In this document: positions 1-5,605 of the stretch, one piece after another
Layout of the letters: every line of letters starts with the position of its first letter
Position numbering within the stretch: position 1 is the stretch's first letter
From: Pseudomonadota bacterium
GTDB taxonomy: Bacteria; Pseudomonadota; Alphaproteobacteria; Rhizobiales; Xanthobacteraceae
Reading direction: 5' to 3'
DNA length: 5,605 nt
Assembly: GCA_963205465.1 (NCBI GenBank)
Contig: CAUJKG010000240.1
Location: 1-5,605 of the forward strand
Notes under the pieces: model-generated
What the model saw: only the letters and a program-made list of their open reading frames with translations
Databases searched by the model: none
What the model was told of the DNA's origin: nothing
Translations under genes and position numbers: made by a program

Positions 1-1
1 C

Positions 2-358
2 TTCGCGACATATTGTGAGCCCTGCCGCCCGGAAATGGCGTCGCTCAATCGCTTTCTCAAAGCGAATGCCGGGAAACCATTCTCCGTGTTTGCCGTCGAC
101 GTCGGAGAGATCGACCTGCGCGTGCGCGCCTTCTTCGAAAAAGAACCGGTCGATTTTCCGATCGTGCTCGATCACGACAGGAAGATCGCGAAAGCTTGGG
201 GCGTCTATGCGCTGCCGACCACGATCGTGCTCGACGAAAAGCTGCAGCCGAAACTGATCGTCGAAGGCGACCTCGACTGGAGCAGTCCTGCGGTCCTGCA
301 AAAACTCGAAACCTTGCTGCCAGCGCGGACAAGCCCTGCTCCGCGTGCCGGCGGCTGA
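2..358 (+). CDS. Thioredoxin/TlpA-like redoxin, 3' part (5' end outside window)
   Basis: This is the C-terminal 118 residues of a thioredoxin-fold protein; the start lies left of the window. Reading in frame from base 2, the first residues are F-A-T-Y-C-E-P-C-R-P-E-M, a classic CxxC redox site with cysteine codons at 14-16 and 23-25. A cis-proline loop (A-L-P-T-T-I-V, proline codon 215-217) follows at the expected distance, then the final strand and helix. These are the TlpA/ResA/AhpC-TSA hallmarks. Family members are usually periplasmic or membrane-anchored thiol reductases; the signal or anchor cannot be seen here. It precedes a Tat-exported transglutaminase-like gene by 26 nt, so the two are probably co-transcribed. 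An internal ATG at 35 would delete the CxxC and is not the start. The fold is clear; the partner protein and exact subfamily are not. Confidence 0.88.
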   Translation, partial: FATYCEPCRPEMASLNRFLKANAGKPFSVFAVDVGEIDLRVRAFFEKEPVDFPIVLDHDRKIAKAWGVYALPTTIVLDEKLQPKLIVEGDLDWSSPAVLQKLETLLPARTSPAPRAGG

Positions 359-370
359 ACCAATCCAGAC

Positions 371-377
371 AGGGAGG
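371..377 (+). promoter_or_regulatory. Ribosome binding site of the transglutaminase-like gene
   Basis: AGGGAGG lies 7 nt upstream of the ATG at 385. This strong Shine-Dalgarno sequence decides the start: the open frame runs back to an ATG at 196, but that extension overlaps the redoxin gene and would bury the Tat signal. Confidence 0.85.
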
Positions 378-384
378 AAACAAA

Positions 385-1479
385 ATGGATAGACGCGACT
401 TTCTGAAAGGCACTGCCGCCGCTTCGATTGCAGCTGCATTGCCGTCATCGGCCTGGGCTTCAGGATACAATCCAGCGCCTGGAAAATGGTCGACCTTCGA
501 CGTCGTTACCCGCGTGGAGATCGCGAAGCCCGGCAAGAATATGCAGGCCTGGGTGCCGCTTCCTTCGATCAACAATCCGGAGTGGTTCCGGGTCTTGAAG
601 AATACGTGGACCACGAACGGCAAATGGGCAAAACGCACCGAGCCGAAATATCGCGCCGACATGGTCCACGTGGCCTGGACCGACAATCTCGCCAAGCCTT
701 ATGTCGAAGTCACGAGCCGGGTGGCAATGGCGGACCGCAAGATCGATTTGAAGAAACCCCGCACAGGGGCCGCGCTCAGTGCCAACGAGCGCAAACTCTA
801 TCTGACCGGCACCGATCTCATTCCAGTAACTGGCATCGTGAAGGAGACGTCGGACAAAATCACCAAGGGTGCGAAGACCGACCTCGAGAAAGTTCAGCTG
901 ATCTACAACTGGGTAGTCGAAAACAGCGCGCGCAACGCGAAAACCCGCGGCTGCGGCATCGGCGATATCGCTGCGATGCTGAAGTCGGGCGATCTCACCG
1001 GCAAATGCGCGGACCTCAATGCGCTCTTCGTCGGGCTTTCGCGCGCGGCTGGCGTTCCGGCCCGCGACGTTTACGGTCTGCGCGTTGCGCCGTCGAAGTT
1101 CGGCTACAAGAGTCTTGGCGCAGGATCGGCCAACGTCACCAAGGCGCAGCATTGCCGCGCCGAAGCCTATATCGCCAATGTCGGATGGGTGCCGGTCGAT
1201 CCGGCCGACGTCCGCAAGGTGGTGCTGGAAGAACCGCCGGGAAATCTCGCACTCAACGATCAGAAGGTGGTCGATGCCCGCAACGCGCTGCTCGGTTCAT
1301 GGGAGGGCAACTGGCTTGCCTATAATTTCGCGCATGACGTCCAGCTTCCGGGCGCGAAACATCCGAAGCTCGGCTTCCTGATGTATCCGCAAGCGCAGGT
1401 GGCGTCGCTCCTGCTCGACTGCCTAGATCCGGACAGCATGAAATACACGATCACCTCGACGCCGGTTACAGCCGCGTAG
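385..1479 (+). CDS. Tat-exported transglutaminase-like domain protein
   Basis: A 364-residue protein. The N-terminus has a twin-arginine motif (RRDFLKG, residues 3-9), an Ala-rich hydrophobic stretch and an AWA cleavage site after residue 25, so export by Tat to the periplasm is likely. The core (about 165-275) is a transglutaminase/papain-like fold (transglut_core type): catalytic Cys208 in GKCADLN, His256 in QHCRAEAY and Asp272 in WVPVDPAD, in the order and spacing expected for an active enzyme. Residues 35-165 resemble the beta-rich N-terminal region common in bacterial members. Such proteins are more often peptidases or amidases than crosslinking enzymes; the substrate is unknown. The start is set by the AGGGAGG at 371-377. 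It follows a redoxin gene in the same direction and is closed by a hairpin terminator 22 nt after the stop. Cys190, 18 residues before Cys208, could form a redox-sensitive pair with it (inference). Family is sure, function is not. Confidence 0.92.
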   Translation: MDRRDFLKGTAAASIAAALPSSAWASGYNPAPGKWSTFDVVTRVEIAKPGKNMQAWVPLPSINNPEWFRVLKNTWTTNGKWAKRTEPKYRADMVHVAWTDNLAKPYVEVTSRVAMADRKIDLKKPRTGAALSANERKLYLTGTDLIPVTGIVKETSDKITKGAKTDLEKVQLIYNWVVENSARNAKTRGCGIGDIAAMLKSGDLTGKCADLNALFVGLSRAAGVPARDVYGLRVAPSKFGYKSLGAGSANVTKAQHCRAEAYIANVGWVPVDPADVRKVVLEEPPGNLALNDQKVVDARNALLGSWEGNWLAYNFAHDVQLPGAKHPKLGFLMYPQAQVASLLLDCLDPDSMKYTITSTPVTAA

Positions 1480-1501
1480 CCGATCAACGAGAAATGTGCG
1501 G

Positions 1502-1534
1502 TCGGGCGCCGGAGACGGCGCCCGATTTCATTTT
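1502..1534 (+). terminator. Intrinsic terminator after the transglutaminase-like gene
   Basis: A perfect 9-bp G+C-rich stem, TCGGGCGCC (1502-1510) pairing with GGCGCCCGA (1517-1525), closes a 6-nt loop (GGAGAC). It is followed by a T-rich run TTTCATTTT (1526-1534). It begins 22 nt after the stop at 1479 and fits a rho-independent terminator for the redoxin/transglutaminase transcript. The T run is broken by CA, so leakiness is possible. It lies immediately upstream of the TusA-family gene, so it may also act as an attenuator or leader structure for that gene. Confidence 0.8.
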
Positions 1535-1550
1535 CATGTATGCTGTGCCG

Positions 1551-1778
1551 ATGACCGAAACCGTTCTCGATTTACGCGGTATCCGCTGCCCGCAGGTTGT
1601 GCTCGAAGCCAAGAAGGTGCTTCGTACTCTACCGGCAGGCAGCGTACTGGTGCTTGAATGCACCGATCCGCTCGCTGTGATCGATGTGCCGCATTTCGTG
1701 CGCCAGACGGGAAATGCGCTGCTTTCGGAAGAAAAGTCCGACGCGCTGCTGGTCTTCCGCATCGAGAAGAAGAACTAG
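1551..1778 (+). CDS. TusA/SirA-family sulfur carrier protein
   Basis: A 75-residue protein of the TusA/SirA/YedF family, cytoplasmic sulfur-relay proteins that carry a persulfide on one conserved cysteine. The N-terminal signature is plain: L-D-L-R-G-I-R-C-P (residues 6-14), with Cys13 as the expected sulfur-accepting residue. It is followed by the usual amphipathic helix, a strand (SVLVLECTDP) and the D-V-P-H-F helix start. The length matches the family norm of about 75-80. The ATG at 1551 is chosen because it places the motif at the canonical distance; in-frame ATGs at 1536 and 1494 would add 5 or 19 unrelated residues, the latter translated through the terminator hairpin. No Shine-Dalgarno sequence is visible. 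Its TAG stop shares a CTAG with the convergent FGE gene. In other bacteria TusA-family proteins serve tRNA thiolation, molybdenum cofactor synthesis or sulfur oxidation; which applies here cannot be told. Confidence 0.9.
   Translation: MTETVLDLRGIRCPQVVLEAKKVLRTLPAGSVLVLECTDPLAVIDVPHFVRQTGNALLSEEKSDALLVFRIEKKN
1775..1778. other. Palindromic CTAG forming the stop codons of two convergent genes
   Basis: The self-complementary CTAG reads TAG on the plus strand (1776-1778, end of the TusA-family gene) and TAG on the minus strand (1777-1775, end of the FGE gene). The two coding sequences therefore overlap by 4 bp tail to tail, with no room between them for a terminator. Confidence 0.95.
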
Positions 1779-2737
1779 CGGCTTATCCTCACCACACGAA
1801 AACCGATATTGCTGGTGCTCGTGTCCGGCGTATTGCTGCTGCGCGCGCCGACGCGATAGCGGTTGCAATAAGACTCATGGCACAGGAACGAGCCACCGCG
1901 CAGCGAGCGCAACGGCGACGGCTGTAGGTTCAGCGGATTATCGCTTGCGGTGCTGTGGTGATAGCTGGGCGAAAAATAATCTTCGCACCATTCCCAGACA
2001 TTGCCCGCGACGTTATGGAGCCCATAGCCGTTCGGCTCGAATGCATGCACTGGCGCGGTGGCAAGATAGCCGTCTTCGGCCGTATTGCGCGATGGAAACT
2101 CGCCTTGCCAGATATTGCAGCGATGTTTGCCTTCCGGCATGAGTTCGTCACCCCAGGCATAAAGCGCCTGCGATAACCCGCCGCGCGCGGCCATTTCCCA
2201 TTCCGCTTCGGTCGGCAGCCTTGTCCCCGACCAGTGGCAGTAGGCTTTGGCGTCGTTCCACGACACATGCACGACCGGATGATCGAGCCGTTCGAGTACC
2301 GTACTGTCCGCGCCTTCGGGTTGCGCCCAATAAGCGTGCGGCGTCTGTATCCACCACGGGACTTCGGCAGACCGCGCCTGCAAGGTTTTTCTTTGCGCTT
2401 CCGAAAGCAGCGCTTCAAACACGAAGCTCCAGCCGAAACGCTCGGCATCGGTGGTATAGCCGGTCGCGCGAACGAAATCGCCAAACTGCATGTTGGTGAC
2501 GGCATGACACGCGATCTCGAAAGGATCGAGCGTGACTTCGCGGACCGGCCCTTCCCCGTCATCGGGAAAACGCCGGTCGGTCGTTCCCATCAGGAACGCA
2601 CCGCCGATCGGCGCACTCCAGCGGCGGCGAATTTCCCCCGCGTGCGGCTGAAATTCGTCGGGCGTCCCGCCTCCAGCTTTCGGCGAACCGGCATCCGCTG
2701 GCCGCTTGGCGCAGCAATCGGGACTGCCGTTCGCCAT
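1775..2737 (-). CDS. Formylglycine-generating enzyme (sulfatase-modifying factor)
   Basis: A 320-residue protein of the FGE-sulfatase (SUMF1/EgtB/PvdO) fold. FGE oxidises the cysteine of the CxPxR motif in type I sulfatases to C-alpha-formylglycine, using O2 and copper. The match is to true FGE and not merely the fold: the C-terminus has RGGSFLCHESYC (280-291), whose Cys286 and Cys291 correspond to the catalytic pair Cys336/Cys341 of human SUMF1, followed by NRYRVGARSSNTPD. Other landmarks are HPVVHVSWNDA (153-163), RLPTEAEWE (173-181), CNIWQGEFP (207-215) and NVAGNVWEW (242-250). Residues 40-320 form the catalytic domain. No signal peptide is seen, so it should act in the cytoplasm. The ATG at 2737 has GGGAGG 10 nt upstream. 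It follows the sulfatase gene by 20 nt, and that sulfatase (CSPSR) is the obvious client. A Cys8-Cys9 pair near the N-terminus is unexplained. Confidence 0.96.
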   Translation of the reverse strand: MANGSPDCCAKRPADAGSPKAGGGTPDEFQPHAGEIRRRWSAPIGGAFLMGTTDRRFPDDGEGPVREVTLDPFEIACHAVTNMQFGDFVRATGYTTDAERFGWSFVFEALLSEAQRKTLQARSAEVPWWIQTPHAYWAQPEGADSTVLERLDHPVVHVSWNDAKAYCHWSGTRLPTEAEWEMAARGGLSQALYAWGDELMPEGKHRCNIWQGEFPSRNTAEDGYLATAPVHAFEPNGYGLHNVAGNVWEWCEDYFSPSYHHSTASDNPLNLQPSPLRSLRGGSFLCHESYCNRYRVGARSSNTPDTSTSNIGFRVVRISR

Positions 2738-2747
2738 GAATGCCCAG

Positions 2748-2753
2748 CCTCCC
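2748..2753 (-). promoter_or_regulatory. Ribosome binding site of the FGE gene
   Basis: Read on the minus strand, GGGAGG lies 10 nt upstream of the ATG at 2737, within the 20-nt gap after the sulfatase stop. It supports separate initiation within one operon transcript. Confidence 0.7.
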
Positions 2754-2757
2754 GCCG

Positions 2758-4395
2758 CTACTTCTGCTTCTCTTCTTCCCAGAAGGCGGTCTCGCCTTGC
2801 GCCGCCATCAGCTCAAGAATCTTCTCGCGCGGAATGACGCCGCAGCGATTGGCCCAGACGTCGTATTGCGCCTTCATTTCCCTGACGCGATCGGGATGCT
2901 GTGCGGCGAGGTCGTTGAGTTCGGTACGATCGAGCTCCATATCATAAAGCTCCCAATCGCCGGGATACTTCCGCACCAGCTTCCACTTGCCGACGCGCAC
3001 GGCGGCGTTACCTTCGTGTTCCCAGAACAGCGGCGCATTGCGGGGCGTTTCCGACGAGAAGGTCGGCACCATGCTGACGCCTTCGAGCGGCAGGATTTTA
3101 TTGCCCTTGTATTCCTTCGGATACTCCGCGCCGGAAACATCGAGCACGGTCGCCATGATATCGGGAAGCTGGAACGCGCTGTGGCGCAAGCCCCCTTTCT
3201 CCGCGATGCCTTTCGGCCAGTGCACGATAAAGGGCGTCGCAATACCCCCTTCGTGAATCCAGTGTTTGTAGAGACGAAACGGCGCGTTCGACAGATTGGC
3301 CCATGCGGTACCGTAGCTCTGATAGGTATCCTCGGCACCGGGCATGATCGAAGGATCGTTGCCGAAGCGGACCGGCTTGCCATCGCGCGTGGTCGCTTTG
3401 GCGATCATCAAATTGATGAGTTCCTGCGCCGTCACGTTTTCCGGAATGTCTTCCGCGCAGGCACCGTTATCGGACAAGAAAATAAGCAGCGTATTGTCGA
3501 GTTCGCCGGTTTCCTCGAGGGCCTTGAGGATGCGCCCGATGCCTTGATCCATGCCGTCGATCTGCGCGGCATAGACTTCCATGCAGCGCAGCGTCCACTC
3601 GCGATGCTTCGCCTCGTCAAAAGGCGGCTGGGTCGGATCGCGGTCGGTCAGCTTCCAGTTCGGATGCAGGATGCCGTCATCCACGAGCCGCTGCAGGCGC
3701 TCCTCGCGCAATTTGTCCCAGCCGGCATCGAAACGACCTTTATACTTCGCGATGTCCTCGTCATGCGCGTGCAGCGGCCAATGCGGCGCAGTATAGGCGA
3801 CATACTGAAAAAACGGCTTGTCGCTATTTTCCTTCTTGTGCTGCCGGATGAACTCAACCGCCTGATCGCTGATCGCATCGGTATAGAAGAACGAGGAATC
3901 GTTCTGATACTCGTGTTCGACGTTCTCGTTGCCGCGCGTCAGCGTCGTCGGGTGATAGAAGCTTCCCGCCCCGATGATGGTGCCGTAGAAGTGGTCGAAC
4001 CCGCGCTGCAACGGCCAGGCATCGGTCGGCTGCGTCAGGTTCTGGGCGACGTGCCACTTGCCGCTGAGATAGGTTTTGTAGTCACGCTGCTTCAGCACTT
4101 CCGCGATGGTGACGCAGTTGCGGTTGAGATCGCCGGCATAGCCTTCCGGCCCGTTGCTATAGGTCAGGATGCCGATGCCGGTCTGATGCGGATGCAACCC
4201 GGTGAGCAGCGAGGCACGTGACGGGCTGCAGCGGGCGGTGTTGTAGAATTGCGAATAGCGCAAACCACTCGCCGCGAGACGGTTGAGGTTCGGGGTCTCG
4301 ATCTCGCCGCCGTAACAGCCGATGTCGGAATAGCCCATGTCGTCATTCAGGATGATGAGAATATTGGGCCGGTCCGACCTGTTGCCGCTTGCCAT
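2758..4395 (-). CDS. Type I sulfatase, arylsulfatase (AtsA-like)
   Basis: A 545-residue sulfate-ester hydrolase of the formylglycine-dependent alkaline-phosphatase superfamily. The signature C-S-P-S-R (Cys56 to Arg60, then ASLLTG) marks Cys56 for conversion to formylglycine. Calcium and active-site residues align with Pseudomonas arylsulfatase: Asp18-Asp19 (LNDDMGYSD), Lys113 and His115 (SGKWHV), His205 (TAPHWPL), Asp309-Asn310 (SDNGA) and Lys377. The stretch around 203-241 (APHWPL, then KYKGRFDAGWDKLREERL) is especially like Pseudomonas AtsA, and length is similar. There is no signal peptide, so it is expected to be cytoplasmic. The frame extends to a GTG at 4416, but AAGGAAG at 4403-4409 sits 7 nt before the ATG at 4395, which is chosen. 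It lies between a GntR-type regulator gene (29 nt upstream) and its probable maturase FGE. Natural substrate is unknown; phosphonate or phosphate monoester hydrolase activity, seen in relatives, cannot be excluded. Confidence 0.95.
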   Translation of the reverse strand: MASGNRSDRPNILIILNDDMGYSDIGCYGGEIETPNLNRLAASGLRYSQFYNTARCSPSRASLLTGLHPHQTGIGILTYSNGPEGYAGDLNRNCVTIAEVLKQRDYKTYLSGKWHVAQNLTQPTDAWPLQRGFDHFYGTIIGAGSFYHPTTLTRGNENVEHEYQNDSSFFYTDAISDQAVEFIRQHKKENSDKPFFQYVAYTAPHWPLHAHDEDIAKYKGRFDAGWDKLREERLQRLVDDGILHPNWKLTDRDPTQPPFDEAKHREWTLRCMEVYAAQIDGMDQGIGRILKALEETGELDNTLLIFLSDNGACAEDIPENVTAQELINLMIAKATTRDGKPVRFGNDPSIMPGAEDTYQSYGTAWANLSNAPFRLYKHWIHEGGIATPFIVHWPKGIAEKGGLRHSAFQLPDIMATVLDVSGAEYPKEYKGNKILPLEGVSMVPTFSSETPRNAPLFWEHEGNAAVRVGKWKLVRKYPGDWELYDMELDRTELNDLAAQHPDRVREMKAQYDVWANRCGVIPREKILELMAAQGETAFWEEEKQK

Positions 4396-4402
4396 GGTAT
4401 TG

Positions 4403-4409
4403 CTTCCTT
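4403..4409 (-). promoter_or_regulatory. Ribosome binding site of the sulfatase gene
   Basis: Read on the minus strand, AAGGAAG lies 7 nt upstream of the ATG at 4395. It decides the start over the in-frame GTG at 4416, which lies upstream of this site. Confidence 0.8.
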
Positions 4410-4424
4410 GAATCACGAAAATTG

Positions 4425-5195
4425 TCAGCCTTGCCGCCGCATGAGGCTGATACTCAGACGGAAATATTCGGGGAGATAGACGGCGCGCAAGAGTTCGAGT
4501 GCGCGGCCATCTTTGCCGAGCGTCAAACGCTCGATCGAAAGCAGCGGATCGCCGGTTTTCACGCCCAGTAATTTCGCGCTGGTCGCATCGGTCAATGACG
4601 CGCCGATGGTCTGCTTGGCTTCCGCAATCTCATGACCGAGCTCTTCTTCGAGCACGCTGTACATTATGATCGAAATCAGATCGCGCTTTTCCAGCTCAAG
4701 CCCGATATCCGGCGGGTAGAACGCGTGTTCGATGGCAATCGGCGTCTTATCAGCGAAACGTATGCGCTTGAGCTGCCAGACTGCCCGCTCTTGCAAGCGC
4801 TCTTTCACCCCCGCGTCGTGACGGTTGGTCATACCCTGCTGAAGCACTTTCGCTCCCGCCTCGTAACCGGCGTCGCGGATGGTTTCCGAAAAGCCCATCA
4901 GCCGGCCGACCCAGTTTTCCGGCTGGTTGGAGCGCAGAAAGGTGCCGCGACCGCGCGAGCGCGCAAACATGCCTTCGAGCACGAGCGGCGCGATGGCATT
5001 GCGAATGGTGATACGGCTGACGCCGAAATGACGCCCAAGCTCGGCCTCGGTCATCAGGCGGCCGTCGGCGTCGATGAGTTCGCCTTTCCGCACCTGCCGC
5101 CGGATCGCTTCGCGGATCTGGATATGCAACGGCATCGCGCTGTCGGCGGCGTCCGAACCCGCCTGTTGGTTTGTTTTCTGCATTTGCGAGCGCAT
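4425..5195 (-). CDS. GntR-family (HutC/UTRA type) transcriptional regulator
   Basis: A 256-residue regulator. Residues 21-88 form the GntR winged helix-turn-helix: PLHIQIREAIRRQV, then LMTEAELGRHFGVS, the recognition-helix region SRITIRNAIAPL, and the wing EGMFARSRGRGTF. Residues about 97-250 form the UTRA ligand-binding domain, recognisable from the E-H-A-F-Y-P strand and the ending RAVYLPEYFRLSI, which define the HutC subfamily. These proteins are usually repressors released by a small molecule related to the pathway they control. The ATG at 5195 shares its A with the TAA stop of the ABC ATPase gene (TAATG), pointing to translational coupling; no clear Shine-Dalgarno sequence is visible, and the next ATG (5183) has none either. 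Lying between transporter and sulfatase genes, it probably controls this operon; the operator is likely upstream of the first gene, beyond the window. The effector is unknown. Confidence 0.94.
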   Translation of the reverse strand: MRSQMQKTNQQAGSDAADSAMPLHIQIREAIRRQVRKGELIDADGRLMTEAELGRHFGVSRITIRNAIAPLVLEGMFARSRGRGTFLRSNQPENWVGRLMGFSETIRDAGYEAGAKVLQQGMTNRHDAGVKERLQERAVWQLKRIRFADKTPIAIEHAFYPPDIGLELEKRDLISIIMYSVLEEELGHEIAEAKQTIGASLTDATSAKLLGVKTGDPLLSIERLTLGKDGRALELLRAVYLPEYFRLSISLMRRQG

Positions 5196-5605
5196 TACGA
5201 AAGCCGCTTTCTCGACTCAGGGTCGAACAAATGAATGTCTTGCGGGCGCACAGAAATCGCAACCGTGTCGCCTTCGCGCGGGACGTTTTCGTCGCCGACG
5301 CGAACCCGCATCAGCGAGCCGCCGATATCGAGATCGAGCACCGCGGTATCGCCGAGATGTTCGATCAGATCGACGCGCGCCTTCAGTCCCTCCGACGTAA
5401 TGCGAATCGCACCCGGACGGATGCCAGCGACCACATCACGGCTTCCGGCTACCTGCATCGTGGTCGCGAACCTGTGCCCACCCAGAACCACGTCGCCGTT
5501 CTCGTAGCGCGCGTTCAACAGGTTCATCGGCGGGTTGCCGATAAAGCCGGCAATATCGATCGAGTTCGGCTTGGCGAAGACTTCCGCCGGCGTGCCGATC
5601 TGCTG
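5195..5605 (-). CDS. ABC transporter ATP-binding protein, MalK/UgpC type, C-terminal part (5' end outside window)
   Basis: Only the last 136 residues are visible; the nucleotide-binding core (Walker A, signature, Walker B) lies off the right edge. The frame is open from the first full codon (5605-5603) and begins QQIGTPAEVFAKP, then GFIGNPPMNLL (visible residues 20-30), the linker typical of MalK/UgpC-type ATPases. The rest is the OB-fold/TOBE regulatory domain: GIRPG (61-65), EHLGDTAVLDLD (82-93) and ISVRPQDIHLFD (117-128). The ATG at 5527 is internal. Such ATPases energise CUT1 importers of sugars, polyols, glycerol phosphate and related solutes, with binding protein and permeases normally encoded nearby. 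It ends by overlapping the GntR gene by one base, so transporter, regulator, sulfatase and FGE form one operon. The solute cannot be read from this fragment. Confidence 0.92.
   Translation of the reverse strand, partial: QQIGTPAEVFAKPNSIDIAGFIGNPPMNLLNARYENGDVVLGGHRFATTMQVAGSRDVVAGIRPGAIRITSEGLKARVDLIEHLGDTAVLDLDIGGSLMRVRVGDENVPREGDTVAISVRPQDIHLFDPESRKRLS

Noticed and set aside
196..384. Upstream extension of the transglutaminase-like frame to an ATG at 196
   Set aside because: It overlaps the redoxin gene, has an Arg-rich composition, and would place the Tat signal 63 residues inside the protein, whereas the ATG at 385 has a strong ribosome site.
57..695. 212-residue minus-strand open frame opposite the redoxin and transglutaminase-like genes
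   Set aside because: Arg-rich low-complexity composition, spanning two well-supported plus-strand genes; no start signal or family match seen.
1536..1550. TATGCT (1538-1543) as a -10 box for the TusA-family gene
   Set aside because: It is only 8 bases before the start codon and has no -35-like sequence at the right distance, since that position falls in the hairpin.
2740..4221. 493-residue plus-strand open frame with a hydrophobic N-terminus, opposite the sulfatase gene
   Set aside because: It is fully antisense to a sulfatase with intact motifs, shows no recognisable domain of its own, and is typical of shadow frames in G+C-rich genes.
4396..4416. GTG at 4416 as the sulfatase start
   Set aside because: The extra seven residues overlap the good AAGGAAG site that serves the ATG at 4395, and no comparable site precedes the GTG.
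4425..5234. Plus-strand frames opposite the GntR gene (for example 4632-5234)
   Set aside because: Antisense to a clear GntR/UTRA protein; no independent coding evidence.

Overview
The window looks like chromosomal DNA from a G+C-rich (about 60% by eye) proteobacterium. A Hyphomicrobiales-type alphaproteobacterium is the best guess, from the style of the FGE, GntR and transporter proteins; this is inference, as no RNA marker gene is present. Genes are packed end to end and no gene-free stretch exceeds 100 bases. I see no tRNA, rRNA, CRISPR array, insertion sequence or att site.

Left part, plus strand (2-1778). The window opens inside a thioredoxin/TlpA-like redoxin gene, with its CxxC motif at the very edge. 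It is followed after 26 nt by a Tat-exported transglutaminase-fold protein with an intact Cys-His-Asp triad. A strong intrinsic terminator closes this pair, and a small TusA-family sulfur-carrier gene starts only 16 nt beyond it.

Right part, minus strand (5605-1775). In transcription order this holds: the C-terminal part of a MalK/UgpC-type ABC transporter ATPase (continues off the right edge); a GntR/HutC-type regulator overlapping it by one base (TAATG); a type I sulfatase closest to Pseudomonas arylsulfatase AtsA; and a dedicated aerobic formylglycine-generating enzyme (FGE). Gaps are -1, 29 and 20 nt, so this is almost certainly one operon. The likely logic is import of a sulfated compound by the ABC transporter, control by the GntR protein, sulfate-ester hydrolysis in the cytoplasm by the sulfatase (no signal peptide), and conversion of the sulfatase's active-site Cys56 to formylglycine by the FGE. 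The substrate is unknown.

The two strands meet tail to tail at a single CTAG (1775-1778), which supplies the TAG stop codon of both the TusA-family gene and the FGE gene. A sulfur/thiol theme runs through both strands, but nothing in the sequence proves that the two transcription units act together.
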